Positions 1 to 8,388 of a stretch of DNA of 64,000 nucleotides are shown here, in pieces. Source of the stretch: JBDRHL01 sp043816955 (lineage in GTDB: Bacteria > Planctomycetota > Phycisphaerae > Sedimentisphaerales > CAYZTY01); NCBI GenBank assembly GCA_043816955.1, contig JBDRHL010000115.1, positions 1 to 64,000 on the forward strand, read 5' to 3'. Both the position numbers and the translations under genes were made by a program. How positions within the stretch are numbered: position 1 is the first letter of the stretch; each line of letters begins with the position of its first letter. The notes under the pieces are model-generated. The model saw only the letters and a program-made list of their open reading frames with translations. It was not told the DNA's origin and made no database searches.

Positions 1-165
1 GTTTGCTCCCAACCATTTTGCCCAAGATGTAATATACCTGACAAGCAAGAGGTAAATAAGGCTTGCGCGGGCAATCCTGTTCGGCACAATAGTTGCTCAG
101 AGGGTGACAATTACAATATCCCTGATGACAAGAGGTACTCAGCCAAAAAAAGTATAAAATGTTAA
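1..165 (+). CDS. Possible C-terminal end of an unidentified protein (partial)
   Basis: Frame 1 is open from the window edge to a TAA at 163-165, giving 54 residues that include six cysteines and a Lys-rich tail ending KKSIKC. No start is visible because the frame runs off the left edge. I do not recognise the family. The Cys-rich composition and the absence of stops are the only evidence, and an open run this short can occur by chance. It sits immediately before a decayed transposase, so it may itself be a truncated gene. Confidence 0.3.
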   Translation, partial: VCSQPFCPRCNIPDKQEVNKACAGNPVRHNSCSEGDNYNIPDDKRYSAKKSIKC

Positions 166-211
166 AATAGGCAATTTGCGCTCGCTGCTTGTTTATGCTC
201 AAATAGTCTGC

Positions 212-760
212 ATGAGTGCAAAACGTGAAAAAATCAAGGAACAACAGCTTCAGGGCTTTAAATACTTCAAGGCTATATCAGGGCTGCTGGAAAAGTTACA
301 TAATGCCGGCTGTCAGCGCGACCGGGCAGGTAACCGCAAGCTTTACATGGATCAGTACATATCCTTGATACTTTTGTATATGTTCAACCCGATATGCAGT
401 TCTCTTCGGGCATTGCAACAGGCCGGCGAACTGAAAAAAGTCCAGCGAATACTTGGGGTTTCGAGAGCATCGCTTGGCAGTTTGTCTGAGGCAGCAAGTG
501 TTTTTGACAGCGAGTTGATGGAGCAGGTTATCCAGAGGCTTGCTAAACAGCTCAAGCCGATCTCGAAAAACGCCAAGCTATCGGATTTAGATAGTATCCT
601 TACCCTGGTTGACGGCTCTTTGATAGGTGAAAAATCAGGTAACAAGAATACTTTTGGTAGTGGCGCTGGCGAACCTCGGAAGTATGATCGGCACATACAT
701 CGCCGGCGTCTGGATTGCCGCCAGGTCTTTATGAATGAACACCAGCGTTGGAAACAGTAG
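212..760 (+). pseudogene. Truncated IS4-like transposase N-terminal fragment
   Basis: From ATG 212 the product begins MSAKREKIKEQQ. It resembles the N-terminal third of IS4-type DDE transposases, ending with a segment (SILTLVDGSLIGEK) that matches the region of the first catalytic Asp. Family members are normally about 400 residues, so the rest of the catalytic domain is missing. Beyond about position 640 this frame no longer looks like transposase, while another frame there (about 640-735) encodes a hydrophobic stretch containing LANLGSMIGTYIAGVW. That looks like a leftover piece of a membrane protein joined to the transposase. I see no terminal inverted repeats. The element is surely inactive. 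Confidence 0.6.
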
Positions 761-761
761 C

Positions 762-1580
762 TTAGTGGAGGGAGCGTGAGTACTGTGAGGGCGTCATTCC
801 TACATGCTTTTTGAAAATTGTGCAAAAATGCGGGACCGACTGATAGCCGATGCGGTAGCATATCTGGTCAACATTATTAACTGACTCACGTAATAGTCTT
901 TTAGCGTATTCTATTCGAAATGCCCTGAGATGCTGACGGAGACTCAAGCGAGTTTCTTTTTTCAGAAGCCATCGCAGGTGAGATTCGCTGACACCGACGG
1001 CTTTTGCAACAGCTTCAGGTATGAGGGGTCTGGAAAAATTCTCATAAAGGTGTTTCAAGGCTTTTTGAACGATAATATTGCGGTATTGAAGCCTGTTGTC
1101 GCCCCGAATTGGTTCGTCTCTGATAATGCCGCCACTTCGACGCTCAAGGAATAAAAAAAGTTCGTTCATTTTTAAGGTGCAAATCTGATGAAAATGCTGT
1201 GGTCTGGTTTCATATTCGGTTTTGAGTATGTGCATAATGCGACGTTCCTCAGGCATGAAGTGCAGGACTTTGCTCCAGATTATCTTGTCGGGAAGACCTC
1301 TAAAGGTTATATTCAGAAAATCAAATACTCTGCCTGCCTTGCCGCAGAATGAGTGCTTTATATGCGGTGGGATGATGAAACAATCACCGGTGCCAAGCTC
1401 GAACCGTCTGGAAGCTGCTTTCAAGATAACACTACCAAAGTCAACATAAATTAACTCACACCTGCCGTGGGAATGGGATTCGGTTATATGATTAGCACGT
1501 TTGGTTTTATGACTTACGTCAATCAGGGAGCGAACCGGCAAAGGGCGGTTGCGGGCAAATTGTATATCGTCGTTGCGCAT
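762..1580 (-). CDS. AraC-family transcriptional regulator
   Basis: The 272-residue product has an N-terminal cupin-like sensor region (residues ~20-150, including HSHGRCELIYVDFG and IIPPHIKHSF) and a C-terminal AraC DNA-binding domain of two helix-turn-helix units (AVAKAVGVSESHLRWLLKKE; then ICYRIGYQSVPHFCTIFKKH and MTPSQYSR). The longer TTG-initiated reading is possible, but ATG 1580 gives the normal N-terminus. The gene is divergent from the GH4 glycosidase at 1682, with a 101-bp shared upstream region. The simplest inference is a sugar-responsive activator of that gene. The ligand is unknown. Confidence 0.85.
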   Translation of the reverse strand: MRNDDIQFARNRPLPVRSLIDVSHKTKRANHITESHSHGRCELIYVDFGSVILKAASRRFELGTGDCFIIPPHIKHSFCGKAGRVFDFLNITFRGLPDKIIWSKVLHFMPEERRIMHILKTEYETRPQHFHQICTLKMNELFLFLERRSGGIIRDEPIRGDNRLQYRNIIVQKALKHLYENFSRPLIPEAVAKAVGVSESHLRWLLKKETRLSLRQHLRAFRIEYAKRLLRESVNNVDQICYRIGYQSVPHFCTIFKKHVGMTPSQYSRSLH

Positions 1581-1602
1581 AATAACTTCAACGTTAAACG
1601 AA

Positions 1603-1630
1603 TTGAATAGAAAAAGCAAGGCCGTAGAAT
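1603..1630 (+). promoter_or_regulatory. Candidate sigma-70 promoter of the GH4 gene
   Basis: TTGAAT at 1603-1608 and TAGAAT at 1625-1630 are separated by 16 bp. This would start transcription near 1637, about 45 nt before the GTG start of the glycosidase. It lies in the region shared with the divergent AraC gene, where an AraC dimer would be expected to bind. It is a visual match only. Confidence 0.5.
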
Positions 1631-1681
1631 CTACAGGGTTGTTAAAAGATATTTTGTTTCACTGTTTTCAGGAGATTAATT

Positions 1682-3028
1682 GTGAAGATTACACTTATCG
1701 GAGGCGGCTCTGTCGGCTGGACGCCGATACTGGCAAGCTCACTGCTTACGCACAGTAAGTTTTTTGATGGGGCCGAACTTTGCCTGATGGATATAAATCA
1801 GACCGCACTGGACAATGTCATCAAGGTTTGTTCCCAACTGAACAGCCAAGCAGATATTAAACTGAAATTTACGACTACAACCGACATGGCCGACGCTCTA
1901 CGAGGCGCTGATTATGTCGCCATTGCCCTTGCGATAGGCGGGATGGACGCGACCGAACAGGACCATCTGATCGGCAGGAAATACGGCTTTACCAACCTTA
2001 AAGGCCATGACATAGGCGCCGCTGGTTTCAGCAGAACGCTTCGGCACGTTGCGTTTATGGTTAATGCGGCACGGCTGATGGAGAAATACTGCCCCAAAGC
2101 GATGGTGCTTAATCTTACCAATCCGTTGATCGCAAACACATGGAGTATAAATAATTATTCGAGCATCAAGGCTTATGGGTTCTGCCATGGCGTAATCGGA
2201 TATCTCGAAGCAATTTTGCCGCTGATGGGAGCAAAGTCCATTGAAGAAGCTTCTTTCGTGACAGCGGGTGTGGATCACTGCTCATGGCTTTTGAAATTGA
2301 TTGTAAACGGCAGAGACGGCCTCGAAATACTTCGTGAAAACAACATCATCGAAAAAGCATATAAAAGGGAAAATGTCGCCCAAATTGACGACCCATTCGC
2401 AGGCATAGAAGAACAGAAGCTCAGATTCATCGTCTGGGACATGCTCGGATATCTGCCCGGCATTGGAGATATGCACATCTGCGAATTTTTCGGCCAGTTC
2501 CTAAAGGACAAAGAAACAGTTAAATACTGGCAACTGGAATACGACCGAGCAAAACTCGAAAGAGAAGGAAGAATACAGGCAGCTAAAGAACAAGAGGAAA
2601 CACTTAAGGGCAAAAAACCTGTAAGGCTGATTAAAAGCAATGAGATAATCGCAAGGGTAATTGCAGCACTTTCCGGACATGACAATTTCATCTCTGTTCT
2701 AAATGCCCCGAACACAGGCCAGATAAGCAATCTGCCTTATGGATCGATAGTCGAAACAAATTGTACGGTTAATTCTGCGGGTATCCAGCCGATTACTGTG
2801 GGTCCTTTGCCTGATATACTCGACTCAATAGTCCGCCCGGTATTATTACATGAAAAACTTTATATGGAAGCGGCGTATGAGTGGAACAAATCCAAAGCTA
2901 TAGCTGCATTGAGTACGGATCCTATTGTAAATGATTTTCGAAAAACAAAGCAAATGGTAGAAGAATACTTCCAGATGAATCAGCAGGTTCTGGAAAGTAT
3001 AGGTATAAAAATAGGTTCATGGCAGTAA
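1682..3028 (+). CDS. Glycoside hydrolase family 4 protein (NAD- and metal-dependent alpha-glycosidase/galacturonidase type)
   Basis: The 448-residue cytoplasmic enzyme opens with a Rossmann dinucleotide motif (MKITLIGGGSVGWTP), as in GH4 enzymes, which hydrolyse glycosides by an NAD-dependent redox elimination mechanism. Other GH4 hallmarks are the Asn-Pro motif in LNLTNPLIANT (~residues 140-152), FCHG (the metal-ligand Cys and His) and GVDHCSWL. The length matches the family. The start is GTG 1682, preceded by AGGAG at a normal distance. Substrate (alpha-glucoside, alpha-galactoside or galacturonide) cannot be read from the sequence. It lies opposite an AraC regulator and is followed after 19 bp by a damaged MttB-like gene, suggesting a former small catabolic operon. 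Confidence 0.88.
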   Translation: MKITLIGGGSVGWTPILASSLLTHSKFFDGAELCLMDINQTALDNVIKVCSQLNSQADIKLKFTTTTDMADALRGADYVAIALAIGGMDATEQDHLIGRKYGFTNLKGHDIGAAGFSRTLRHVAFMVNAARLMEKYCPKAMVLNLTNPLIANTWSINNYSSIKAYGFCHGVIGYLEAILPLMGAKSIEEASFVTAGVDHCSWLLKLIVNGRDGLEILRENNIIEKAYKRENVAQIDDPFAGIEEQKLRFIVWDMLGYLPGIGDMHICEFFGQFLKDKETVKYWQLEYDRAKLEREGRIQAAKEQEETLKGKKPVRLIKSNEIIARVIAALSGHDNFISVLNAPNTGQISNLPYGSIVETNCTVNSAGIQPITVGPLPDILDSIVRPVLLHEKLYMEAAYEWNKSKAIAALSTDPIVNDFRKTKQMVEEYFQMNQQVLESIGIKIGSWQ

Positions 3029-3047
3029 TTGACATGGAGAAGCCGGA

Positions 3048-3581
3048 ATGAATACCGATAATCTTATCGAACAGTTGGACCTGGATTATATTCATAACTC
3101 TGCGCTGGCAATCCTGGAGCAGATAGGGTTTGAACTGCCTGATGAAAAAACACGTGACAAAATCAGATCGGTAAAAGGAATCAAAATCAAAGGTGATCGG
3201 GTTATGGTCTCACCTGAGCTTGCAGAATCCATTGTCACTGATATGCGAGCAAAGCCATTTCCTCCGAAAAACCCACAATGGCGTTTCGGCGGTGGCGGAG
3301 CATGTCACTGGCTGCTGAAAGAAATCAGGCAGATAATCAAAAAAAATAATCCTGACGGAATCATAGCTTATTTATTCGATGCACCAACCGGGCCAGTAGT
3401 AACTATTGCAGCTACCGGAACCAAAGGTTCGGCAAAATTGACGATTGACAAAGATTTATTCGGCAAATCTCAAGGTCAAGGTACACTTTACCGGCTGAAT
3501 GGAAATATCGAGGAGCCAGCCGGTCGTAACAAGCTAAGTATTGAGCTGGATACCAATGAAGTGGCGGTATGGATACCTTAA
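3048..3581 (+). pseudogene. Chimeric remnant: MttB-like N-terminus joined to an unrelated C-terminus
   Basis: Residues 1 to about 90 look like the start of the trimethylamine methyltransferase (MttB) superfamily (HNSALAILEQIGFELPDEKT; then PQWRFGGGG). MttB homologues are about 480 residues. From about residue 95 the sequence changes to a beta-rich segment (APTGPVVTIAATGTKGSAKL; ending LSIELDTNEVAVWIP) that reads like the C-terminal beta-sandwich tail of a glycosidase or other secreted enzyme. The 177-residue frame is intact with ATG 3048, but the catalytic core of MttB is absent. I interpret it as two gene ends fused by deletion. A genuine short protein cannot be excluded. It ends 26 bp from the convergent anti-sigma gene. 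Confidence 0.5.
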
Positions 3582-3607
3582 CTTGGACTGAGCTTGCGGA
3601 TTTCGGC

Positions 3608-4099
3608 TCAGCTTGTAAAAAGATCTTTGCTGATATCTTCGCCGACGCGGTTTGCGTAGTACTGCTGGATGTGATTCTGTCCCTGCCGCTGTACTTTGTC
3701 CATGGAGGAAAAGACACCGATCTTCATGAGTGCAAATATCGCGATACATGCAGCAATATTACCGATGGAGCCTGCGTGCTTTGAAAGCCGTTCGAAGAGA
3801 GTCGGTTCCGGCAGGGCGTGGCGCAAGTGATCCGCTTTCGGGGCCTGCTGCAGAGAATGCTTCAATGTCCGCAGGGCGCTGGTGTTGGCACGCATCAGCA
3901 GATCAAGTTTCTGGGGAGTAGTCTTTAAGAGCGCAAGGCCCATCTCGACTCTGCCGATCCGTCGTATCCGGCGTTGGCACCTGTCACAGCCTGCGATATG
4001 ATTTTCGACCCATTCGGCGTTGCGGCACAGGTTTTGCGCCAAACGGTCAAACACTGTACTCCGTAAACGCCGACATTTATTTTCAATTCTTTCTGTCAT
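3608..4099 (-). CDS. Anti-sigma factor with zinc-finger-like N-terminus and one membrane segment
   Basis: Counting from ATG 4099, the 163-residue product has an His-x3-Cys-x2-Cys cluster (HIAGCDRCQRR) typical of zinc-containing anti-sigma domains, and a hydrophobic helix near residues 110-130 (IGNIAACIAIFALMKIGVF). It starts 1 bp after the stop codon of the ECF sigma gene (TAA 4101-4103), so translation is probably coupled. This is the usual sigma/anti-sigma arrangement. A longer frame upstream overlaps the sigma gene and is not needed. Expected role: membrane-held inhibitor of the neighbouring sigma factor. The signal it senses is unknown. Confidence 0.75.
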   Translation of the reverse strand: MTERIENKCRRLRSTVFDRLAQNLCRNAEWVENHIAGCDRCQRRIRRIGRVEMGLALLKTTPQKLDLLMRANTSALRTLKHSLQQAPKADHLRHALPEPTLFERLSKHAGSIGNIAACIAIFALMKIGVFSSMDKVQRQGQNHIQQYYANRVGEDISKDLFTS

Positions 4100-4100
4100 A

Positions 4101-4673
4101 TTAATACCCGCTATTTTCATCACACATCCAATTCGAAAGCAGCACCAGCGCCTTGCGACGGTAGACCCTCGCGGCACCGGCAGATATTCCGAGGATCCGG
4201 GCGACATGGGCATAGCTCAACTCGCCCAGATCTCGAAGTAGTACAACGTTTTGAAGATGGGCCGGCAGACGGGCTACGCAGTCCCGGAGGCGCTGCTGAA
4301 GCTGCATACTGTCAAGTTCGTGCGCGTAATCAGGCTGTCTGGGGGTGCTTTTTCTCCGGACTATTTCCTGTCTCGATGCGGCATCGAGTTTCCGTCGGCG
4401 CAGGATAGAAATGGCGGTATTGCCTGCTGTGCGAAAGAGATATGCTTCGATGTTTGCCGGCTTTAGGCCGCCCTGATAGTGCGCAAGTTGAAGAAAAACC
4501 TGCTGATACGCGTCGCATACATCCTGTTCATTGCCGAGTATTCGCCAGAGCATCGTTACAAGCCTCTGGCCCTGCCTGTGCATTGCAGAGAGGATCCATC
4601 GCTGACTATGGACTGTGCATTCCGACCAAGCCAGTTCAAGAGTCAATCCGCAATTGCCTGAGTTTGCCTGCAT
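4101..4673 (-). CDS. ECF-type RNA polymerase sigma-70 factor
   Basis: The 190-residue protein has sigma region 2 (residues ~35-95, with LVTMLWRILGNEQDVCDAYQ and the IEAYLFRTAGNTAISILRRR helix) and region 4 (residues ~125-185, LPAHLQNVVLLRDLGELSYA followed by VARILGISAGAARVYRRKA). Region 3 is absent, as in ECF factors. ATG 4673 is the only good start. Its stop abuts the anti-sigma start. It is divergent from the orphan GspF-like gene at 4834 across 160 bp, which contains the short palindrome GGAAAATTTCC near 4739-4749. Whether that palindrome belongs to an autoregulated promoter is unclear. Confidence 0.88.
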   Translation of the reverse strand: MQANSGNCGLTLELAWSECTVHSQRWILSAMHRQGQRLVTMLWRILGNEQDVCDAYQQVFLQLAHYQGGLKPANIEAYLFRTAGNTAISILRRRKLDAASRQEIVRRKSTPRQPDYAHELDSMQLQQRLRDCVARLPAHLQNVVLLRDLGELSYAHVARILGISAGAARVYRRKALVLLSNWMCDENSGY

Positions 4674-4833
4674 AGGCGGTTTTGGCCTTTCTATTTGAAA
4701 TGACGCATCGGATAAGAATATGTTACCACAAAAGTCAGGAAAATTTCCAGATTTTTACAAAAATTGCCTAACATTTGGTCTATAAATGCGTCATATTGCA
4801 TAAAAACAGCCATTAAGGCGGGAAAAAGAAATT

Positions 4834-5787
4834 ATGACTACAGGCAAAGCCGCGATCTACCATAATCTGGCGGTTATGCTGAAGGCTGGCGTACCCCTGC
4901 ATCGGGCATTTAAGACCGCCGCATCAGGTCTTAGAGGGTCATCAGCAAGATCTTTTAATAGTTTGCAGAAGGATATAGCCGCTGGCAGTTCCATAGCGGA
5001 AGCTATGTGTAAAAGAAAAAGACGATTTAGCGCGCTTGACATGACGGTCATAGAAGCAGCGGAAAATTCCGGCAACCTTGCCGAATCCTGCGATATGCTG
5101 AGCAAGTGGTATGAATTTTGTGCCCGGGTACACAAAATCGTCATATCAGGAATGTACTTTCCGATACTTGTTCTGCACATAGCGGTATTCGTAGATGTTG
5201 TGCCTAAAATGCTGCTCGGCGGACTCAGCACGCAGGGAGCAGTGATTACCATCATGCGAAACCTGGCGATTTTCTATGTGCCTGTGCTTGCGATTATTGG
5301 AATTATCCAGCTTACCCCTGACACTGGGCCGTTGCGGTTTTTGGTAGATGTGGTTTCGCTGAAGATTCCGGTGCTTGGCAAAGCCTTACGATTTCTTACG
5401 TTGAGCCGCTACTGCAGGGTTTTCCATATACTTGCAAAAGCAGCTATTCCGATTCGAAGAACAGCAGAAATATCCGCTAACATGGCAGGAAACGCAATTA
5501 TAAGAAGACAGCTTTGGCCATCGGTAAAAAGCATTCAAACAGGAAATCTGATTTCAGAAGGATTTTCGCCCTCGCTGGGCGTTGAATTCCTGAGCCATTG
5601 GCAGATTGCAGAAGAGTCCGGAACCATTGTCGAAACCACTAATAAGCTTGGCGCCGATTACGGCGAAAAGGCTGAATTCTTATTTACACAGGTCGCAATA
5701 TGGGCCCCAAGGCTGTTCTACTTTGCGGTTTGCATGTTTATCATAAAATGTATTATTGAGAACGCCAGCCTGCTTGGATACAGATAA
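4834..5787 (+). CDS. Orphan type II secretion/type IV pilus GspF-like inner-membrane protein
   Basis: The 317-residue protein carries two T2SSF domains. The first runs ~10-130 (LAVMLKAGVPLHRAFKTAA; VIEAAENSGNLAESCDMLS) and the second ~190-310 (LTLSRYCRVFHILAKAAIPI; HWQIAEESGTIVETTNKLG), each followed by hydrophobic segments. It lacks the ~60-residue N-terminal cytoplasmic part of standard GspF (405 residues in the copy at 58128-59345). It stands alone, away from the gsp operon, next to the sigma/anti-sigma pair on the opposite strand. Such solitary F proteins occur in planctomycete genomes. The partner ATPase or pilins are not in this neighbourhood. Confidence 0.8.
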   Translation: MTTGKAAIYHNLAVMLKAGVPLHRAFKTAASGLRGSSARSFNSLQKDIAAGSSIAEAMCKRKRRFSALDMTVIEAAENSGNLAESCDMLSKWYEFCARVHKIVISGMYFPILVLHIAVFVDVVPKMLLGGLSTQGAVITIMRNLAIFYVPVLAIIGIIQLTPDTGPLRFLVDVVSLKIPVLGKALRFLTLSRYCRVFHILAKAAIPIRRTAEISANMAGNAIIRRQLWPSVKSIQTGNLISEGFSPSLGVEFLSHWQIAEESGTIVETTNKLGADYGEKAEFLFTQVAIWAPRLFYFAVCMFIIKCIIENASLLGYR

Positions 5788-5864
5788 ACTTGAGTTTTTT
5801 CGCAGAAAAAGGGCTTGCAGGACCGGGCTGGAACTGGTATTTTAACGGGCGGTTGCTGTTTAGT

Positions 5865-5936
5865 GCGGGTGTAGCTCAGTGGTAGAGCGTCACGTTGCCA
5901 ACGTGAATGTCGTGGGTTCAAGTCCCATCACCCGCT
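5865..5936 (+). tRNA. tRNA-Gly (anticodon GCC)
   Basis: A cloverleaf folds by eye. The acceptor arms GCGGGTG (5865-5871) and CACCCGC (5929-5935) pair fully, with discriminator T 5936. The D arm contains AGCTCAGTGGTAGAGC. The anticodon stem CACGT/ACGTG encloses TGCCA, giving anticodon GCC. The T arm is GTGGGTTCAAGTCCCAT. The 3' CCA is not encoded. It lies between the GspF-like gene and trigger factor. Confidence 0.96.
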
Positions 5937-6119
5937 TTGTTTGAAGTTTTAATAATACCGCCAAGATACTCGCTAGCTGGATAGCCGGGCGCTGGTTGGC
6001 AGTATGTTTTGCAGTTCGAGGGATTTGAGCTGAGACAAAGTATTTTTTGGCTGAAGGAATTTATCTCCCGAGGCTTTTTTTGTTTATCGTAAAGGCGTTT
6101 GATAGTCAGGAGCGGCCAG

Positions 6120-7616
6120 ATGGACGACCAGGAAACAGAAACTACCGAGATGAAAAACACAGTGACAATTGAAGACACCGGTCCGTGCAAGAAGAAGGTT
6201 GTTATCGAGGTGCCGGAAGAGAAGATCAAGGAAGCCCTTGACAAGGAATACAGCGAGCTTGGCAGGGATGCGATTGTGCCGGGCTTCAGAAAAGGCAGAG
6301 CTCCTCGAAGGCTCCTTGAGAAGCGATTCGGTAAGGATATACGCAAACAGGTGAAGTTAAAGCTTCTTGTAGATGCGGCTGAGGAAGCGAAAAAAGACAA
6401 TGATCTTGATGTGCTGGGTGAGCCGGATATAGATCAGGAAAATATTGAGCTGCCGGAATCCGGTTCGCTGAAGTTTGAGTTTGAAATTGAAGTCAGGCCT
6501 GAGTTTGACCTGCCTGTGCTGGAAAATATTCCGGTTGAAAAGGTCAAATTTGAAGTAACGGATGAACAGATTGCAGAGGAGATAATGCGCCTTCGTAAAA
6601 GGATGGGGCTGTGGGCACCGGTTGAGGACGGCAGTGTTGCGGCGGGCGACCAGGTAATAGCTGATATATCGGTCAAGGCTGAGGATGAGCAAGAGGAGCA
6701 GACGCATACCAATAGTGTAATTTTTGTGCGTGATCCGGGGTTTGTGGGGGCAGTTCCGGTTGAGAATCTTGTGGAGGTGCTTGCAGGAGCAAAGCAGGGA
6801 GATGTGAAGAAGATAAGCACAGAGGTATCCAAGACATACTATGACAAGCAGTACCGCGGCAAGAAAGTGGACGTCGGGATAAGCATCAAAGATATTAAGC
6901 GGCTGGAGGCTGCCGGGCTGGATGAAAACTTTTTCCGACAGGTCGGGGTATCAGACGAACAGGAGTTAAAGGCTAAGGTGCATGAGGCAATAAACTCTCG
7001 TCTTGAAGAGCAGCAGCGCAGCACAATGGCTGGGCAGATTTATCAGTATCTTCTTGACAACACGGAATTCGATTTGCCCCTGGATGTTGTTGCAGCACAA
7101 TCGGCACAGATACTGCAAAGACGATATTCAGAGCTTCTTATGCGGGGGCTGGATCGTAAGAAGGTAGAAGAGCGGATGGAACAATTGCGCGGCAGCAGCG
7201 ACGATCAGGCCAAGAAGCAGTTGAAGCTGTTTTTTGTGATGAGCAAGGTTGCGGAGAAGCTGGATATTGAAGTGTCTGAGGAGGAGATTAACGGACAAAT
7301 AGCCCGGATAGCGCTGCAGCGAGGGCAGCGGCCGGAAAGAGTCCGGGAGCAGTTGACGCGAGAGGGGACACTTTCTCAGTTTGCGCTTCAGTTGAGGGAG
7401 AATAAGTGCGTGGAAAGGCTGCTGGAATCGGCGAAAGTTGCAGAAATAGACTCTTCGGCCAAAGACACAAAGAAAACTGAGGCTGTAGCAAAAAAGAAAA
7501 CTTCGACGAAATCAAAGGTCGTCAAGGCAAAAGACAGCACAAAGAAGTCGGAGGAAAAGCAAGCTTCGAAGAAACCAGTCAAAGAGAAGCCGGTGCGGAA
7601 AAAGGTAAGTAAGTAG
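6120..7616 (+). CDS. tig: Trigger factor (ribosome-associated chaperone, peptidyl-prolyl isomerase)
   Basis: The 498-residue product has the three trigger-factor parts. The N-terminal ribosome-binding domain (~residues 10-150) contains the signature GFRKGRAPRRLLEKRFG. A central FKBP-like domain follows (~160-250, with GDQVIADISVKAE), then a C-terminal helical chaperone domain (~270-435). Beyond that is a ~55-residue Lys/Ser/Thr-rich tail, longer than in most relatives and probably disordered. ATG 6120 is preceded by AGGAG at 7 bp, better than the upstream TTG. It starts a tig-clpP-clpP run, the classic order for nascent-protein folding and degradation. Confidence 0.93.
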   Translation: MDDQETETTEMKNTVTIEDTGPCKKKVVIEVPEEKIKEALDKEYSELGRDAIVPGFRKGRAPRRLLEKRFGKDIRKQVKLKLLVDAAEEAKKDNDLDVLGEPDIDQENIELPESGSLKFEFEIEVRPEFDLPVLENIPVEKVKFEVTDEQIAEEIMRLRKRMGLWAPVEDGSVAAGDQVIADISVKAEDEQEEQTHTNSVIFVRDPGFVGAVPVENLVEVLAGAKQGDVKKISTEVSKTYYDKQYRGKKVDVGISIKDIKRLEAAGLDENFFRQVGVSDEQELKAKVHEAINSRLEEQQRSTMAGQIYQYLLDNTEFDLPLDVVAAQSAQILQRRYSELLMRGLDRKKVEERMEQLRGSSDDQAKKQLKLFFVMSKVAEKLDIEVSEEEINGQIARIALQRGQRPERVREQLTREGTLSQFALQLRENKCVERLLESAKVAEIDSSAKDTKKTEAVAKKKTSTKSKVVKAKDSTKKSEEKQASKKPVKEKPVRKKVSK

Positions 7617-7672
7617 TAAAAATATCCGATAATACTTATTGATAGAATATTTGAATTTTCAGGGAACAGTAG

Positions 7673-8329
7673 ATGTATACTGAGCGAGCGAACAGTCAGA
7701 TTTTCAGAGGTGTGGATATTAACATACAAGGTCCTCATCAGTACCAGCGTATCCGGGAGATGAGCCTTGATGACATGCTCCTGGAAAACCGCACAATGTT
7801 TATGGTCGGCGAAATATCCTACAGGCTGGCGACAGAAGTGATTATGAGACTTTTGTATCTTGACAACCTGAAGCGCGGCAGCGAAATCAGTCTGTATATC
7901 AACTCACCCGGGGGAAGTGTTGATGATACGATGGCTATTTACGATACGATTCGCTTTATAAGGTCTCCGGTTGCCACGTTTTGTATCGGCAGAGCGCAAT
8001 CGGGAGCTGCTGTGATACTGGCAGCGGGCGCGAAGAGCAAGCGGTTTGCCCTGCCACACGCGAAGGTGATGCTTCACCAGCCCTGGGGTGGTGTTACAGG
8101 CCAGGCTGCGGACATCAAGATTCAGGCTGAAGAAATCATAAAAGCAAAGAAGATGATTAACGAGATTCTTGCCAGGCATACGGGGCAGAATATAGAGCGG
8201 ATAGCGGCTGAGACTGAGCGTGATCATTATATGACAGCCACTGAGGCGCTTGAGTATGGCTTGATTGATGAGGTTCTTGAGGAGCCTGCGAAGGATGACA
8301 AGGGCAAGAAGCAACATGGCAAAAAGTAG
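7673..8329 (+). CDS. clpP: ATP-dependent Clp protease proteolytic subunit, first copy
   Basis: The 218-residue serine protease subunit has a complete triad: Ser110 (in GRAQSGAAVIL), His135 (in VMLHQPWGG) and Asp184. The oxyanion-loop motif SPGGSV is at 78-83. The usual nucleophile context GQAASMG is altered here to GRAQSGA, which marks this as the divergent paralogue of the pair. No long propeptide is present. ATG 7673 has AGGGAA upstream. It lies 56 bp after tig and 59 bp before the second clpP. It probably forms a mixed tetradecamer with the second ClpP and works with ClpX or ClpA, neither of which is in the window. Confidence 0.93.
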   Translation: MYTERANSQIFRGVDINIQGPHQYQRIREMSLDDMLLENRTMFMVGEISYRLATEVIMRLLYLDNLKRGSEISLYINSPGGSVDDTMAIYDTIRFIRSPVATFCIGRAQSGAAVILAAGAKSKRFALPHAKVMLHQPWGGVTGQAADIKIQAEEIIKAKKMINEILARHTGQNIERIAAETERDHYMTATEALEYGLIDEVLEEPAKDDKGKKQHGKK

Positions 8330-8388
8330 TCGAAAAGACGGTAAAGTGTAGATAGCGTCAGAGGATTTTTGGATTGGCGAGGCAAAAT

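Noticed and set aside
3608..4213. Longer form of the anti-sigma gene starting at 4213
   Set aside because: The added N-terminus is just the sigma-factor 3' end read in another frame; ATG 4099 gives the expected zinc-cluster start and normal coupling.
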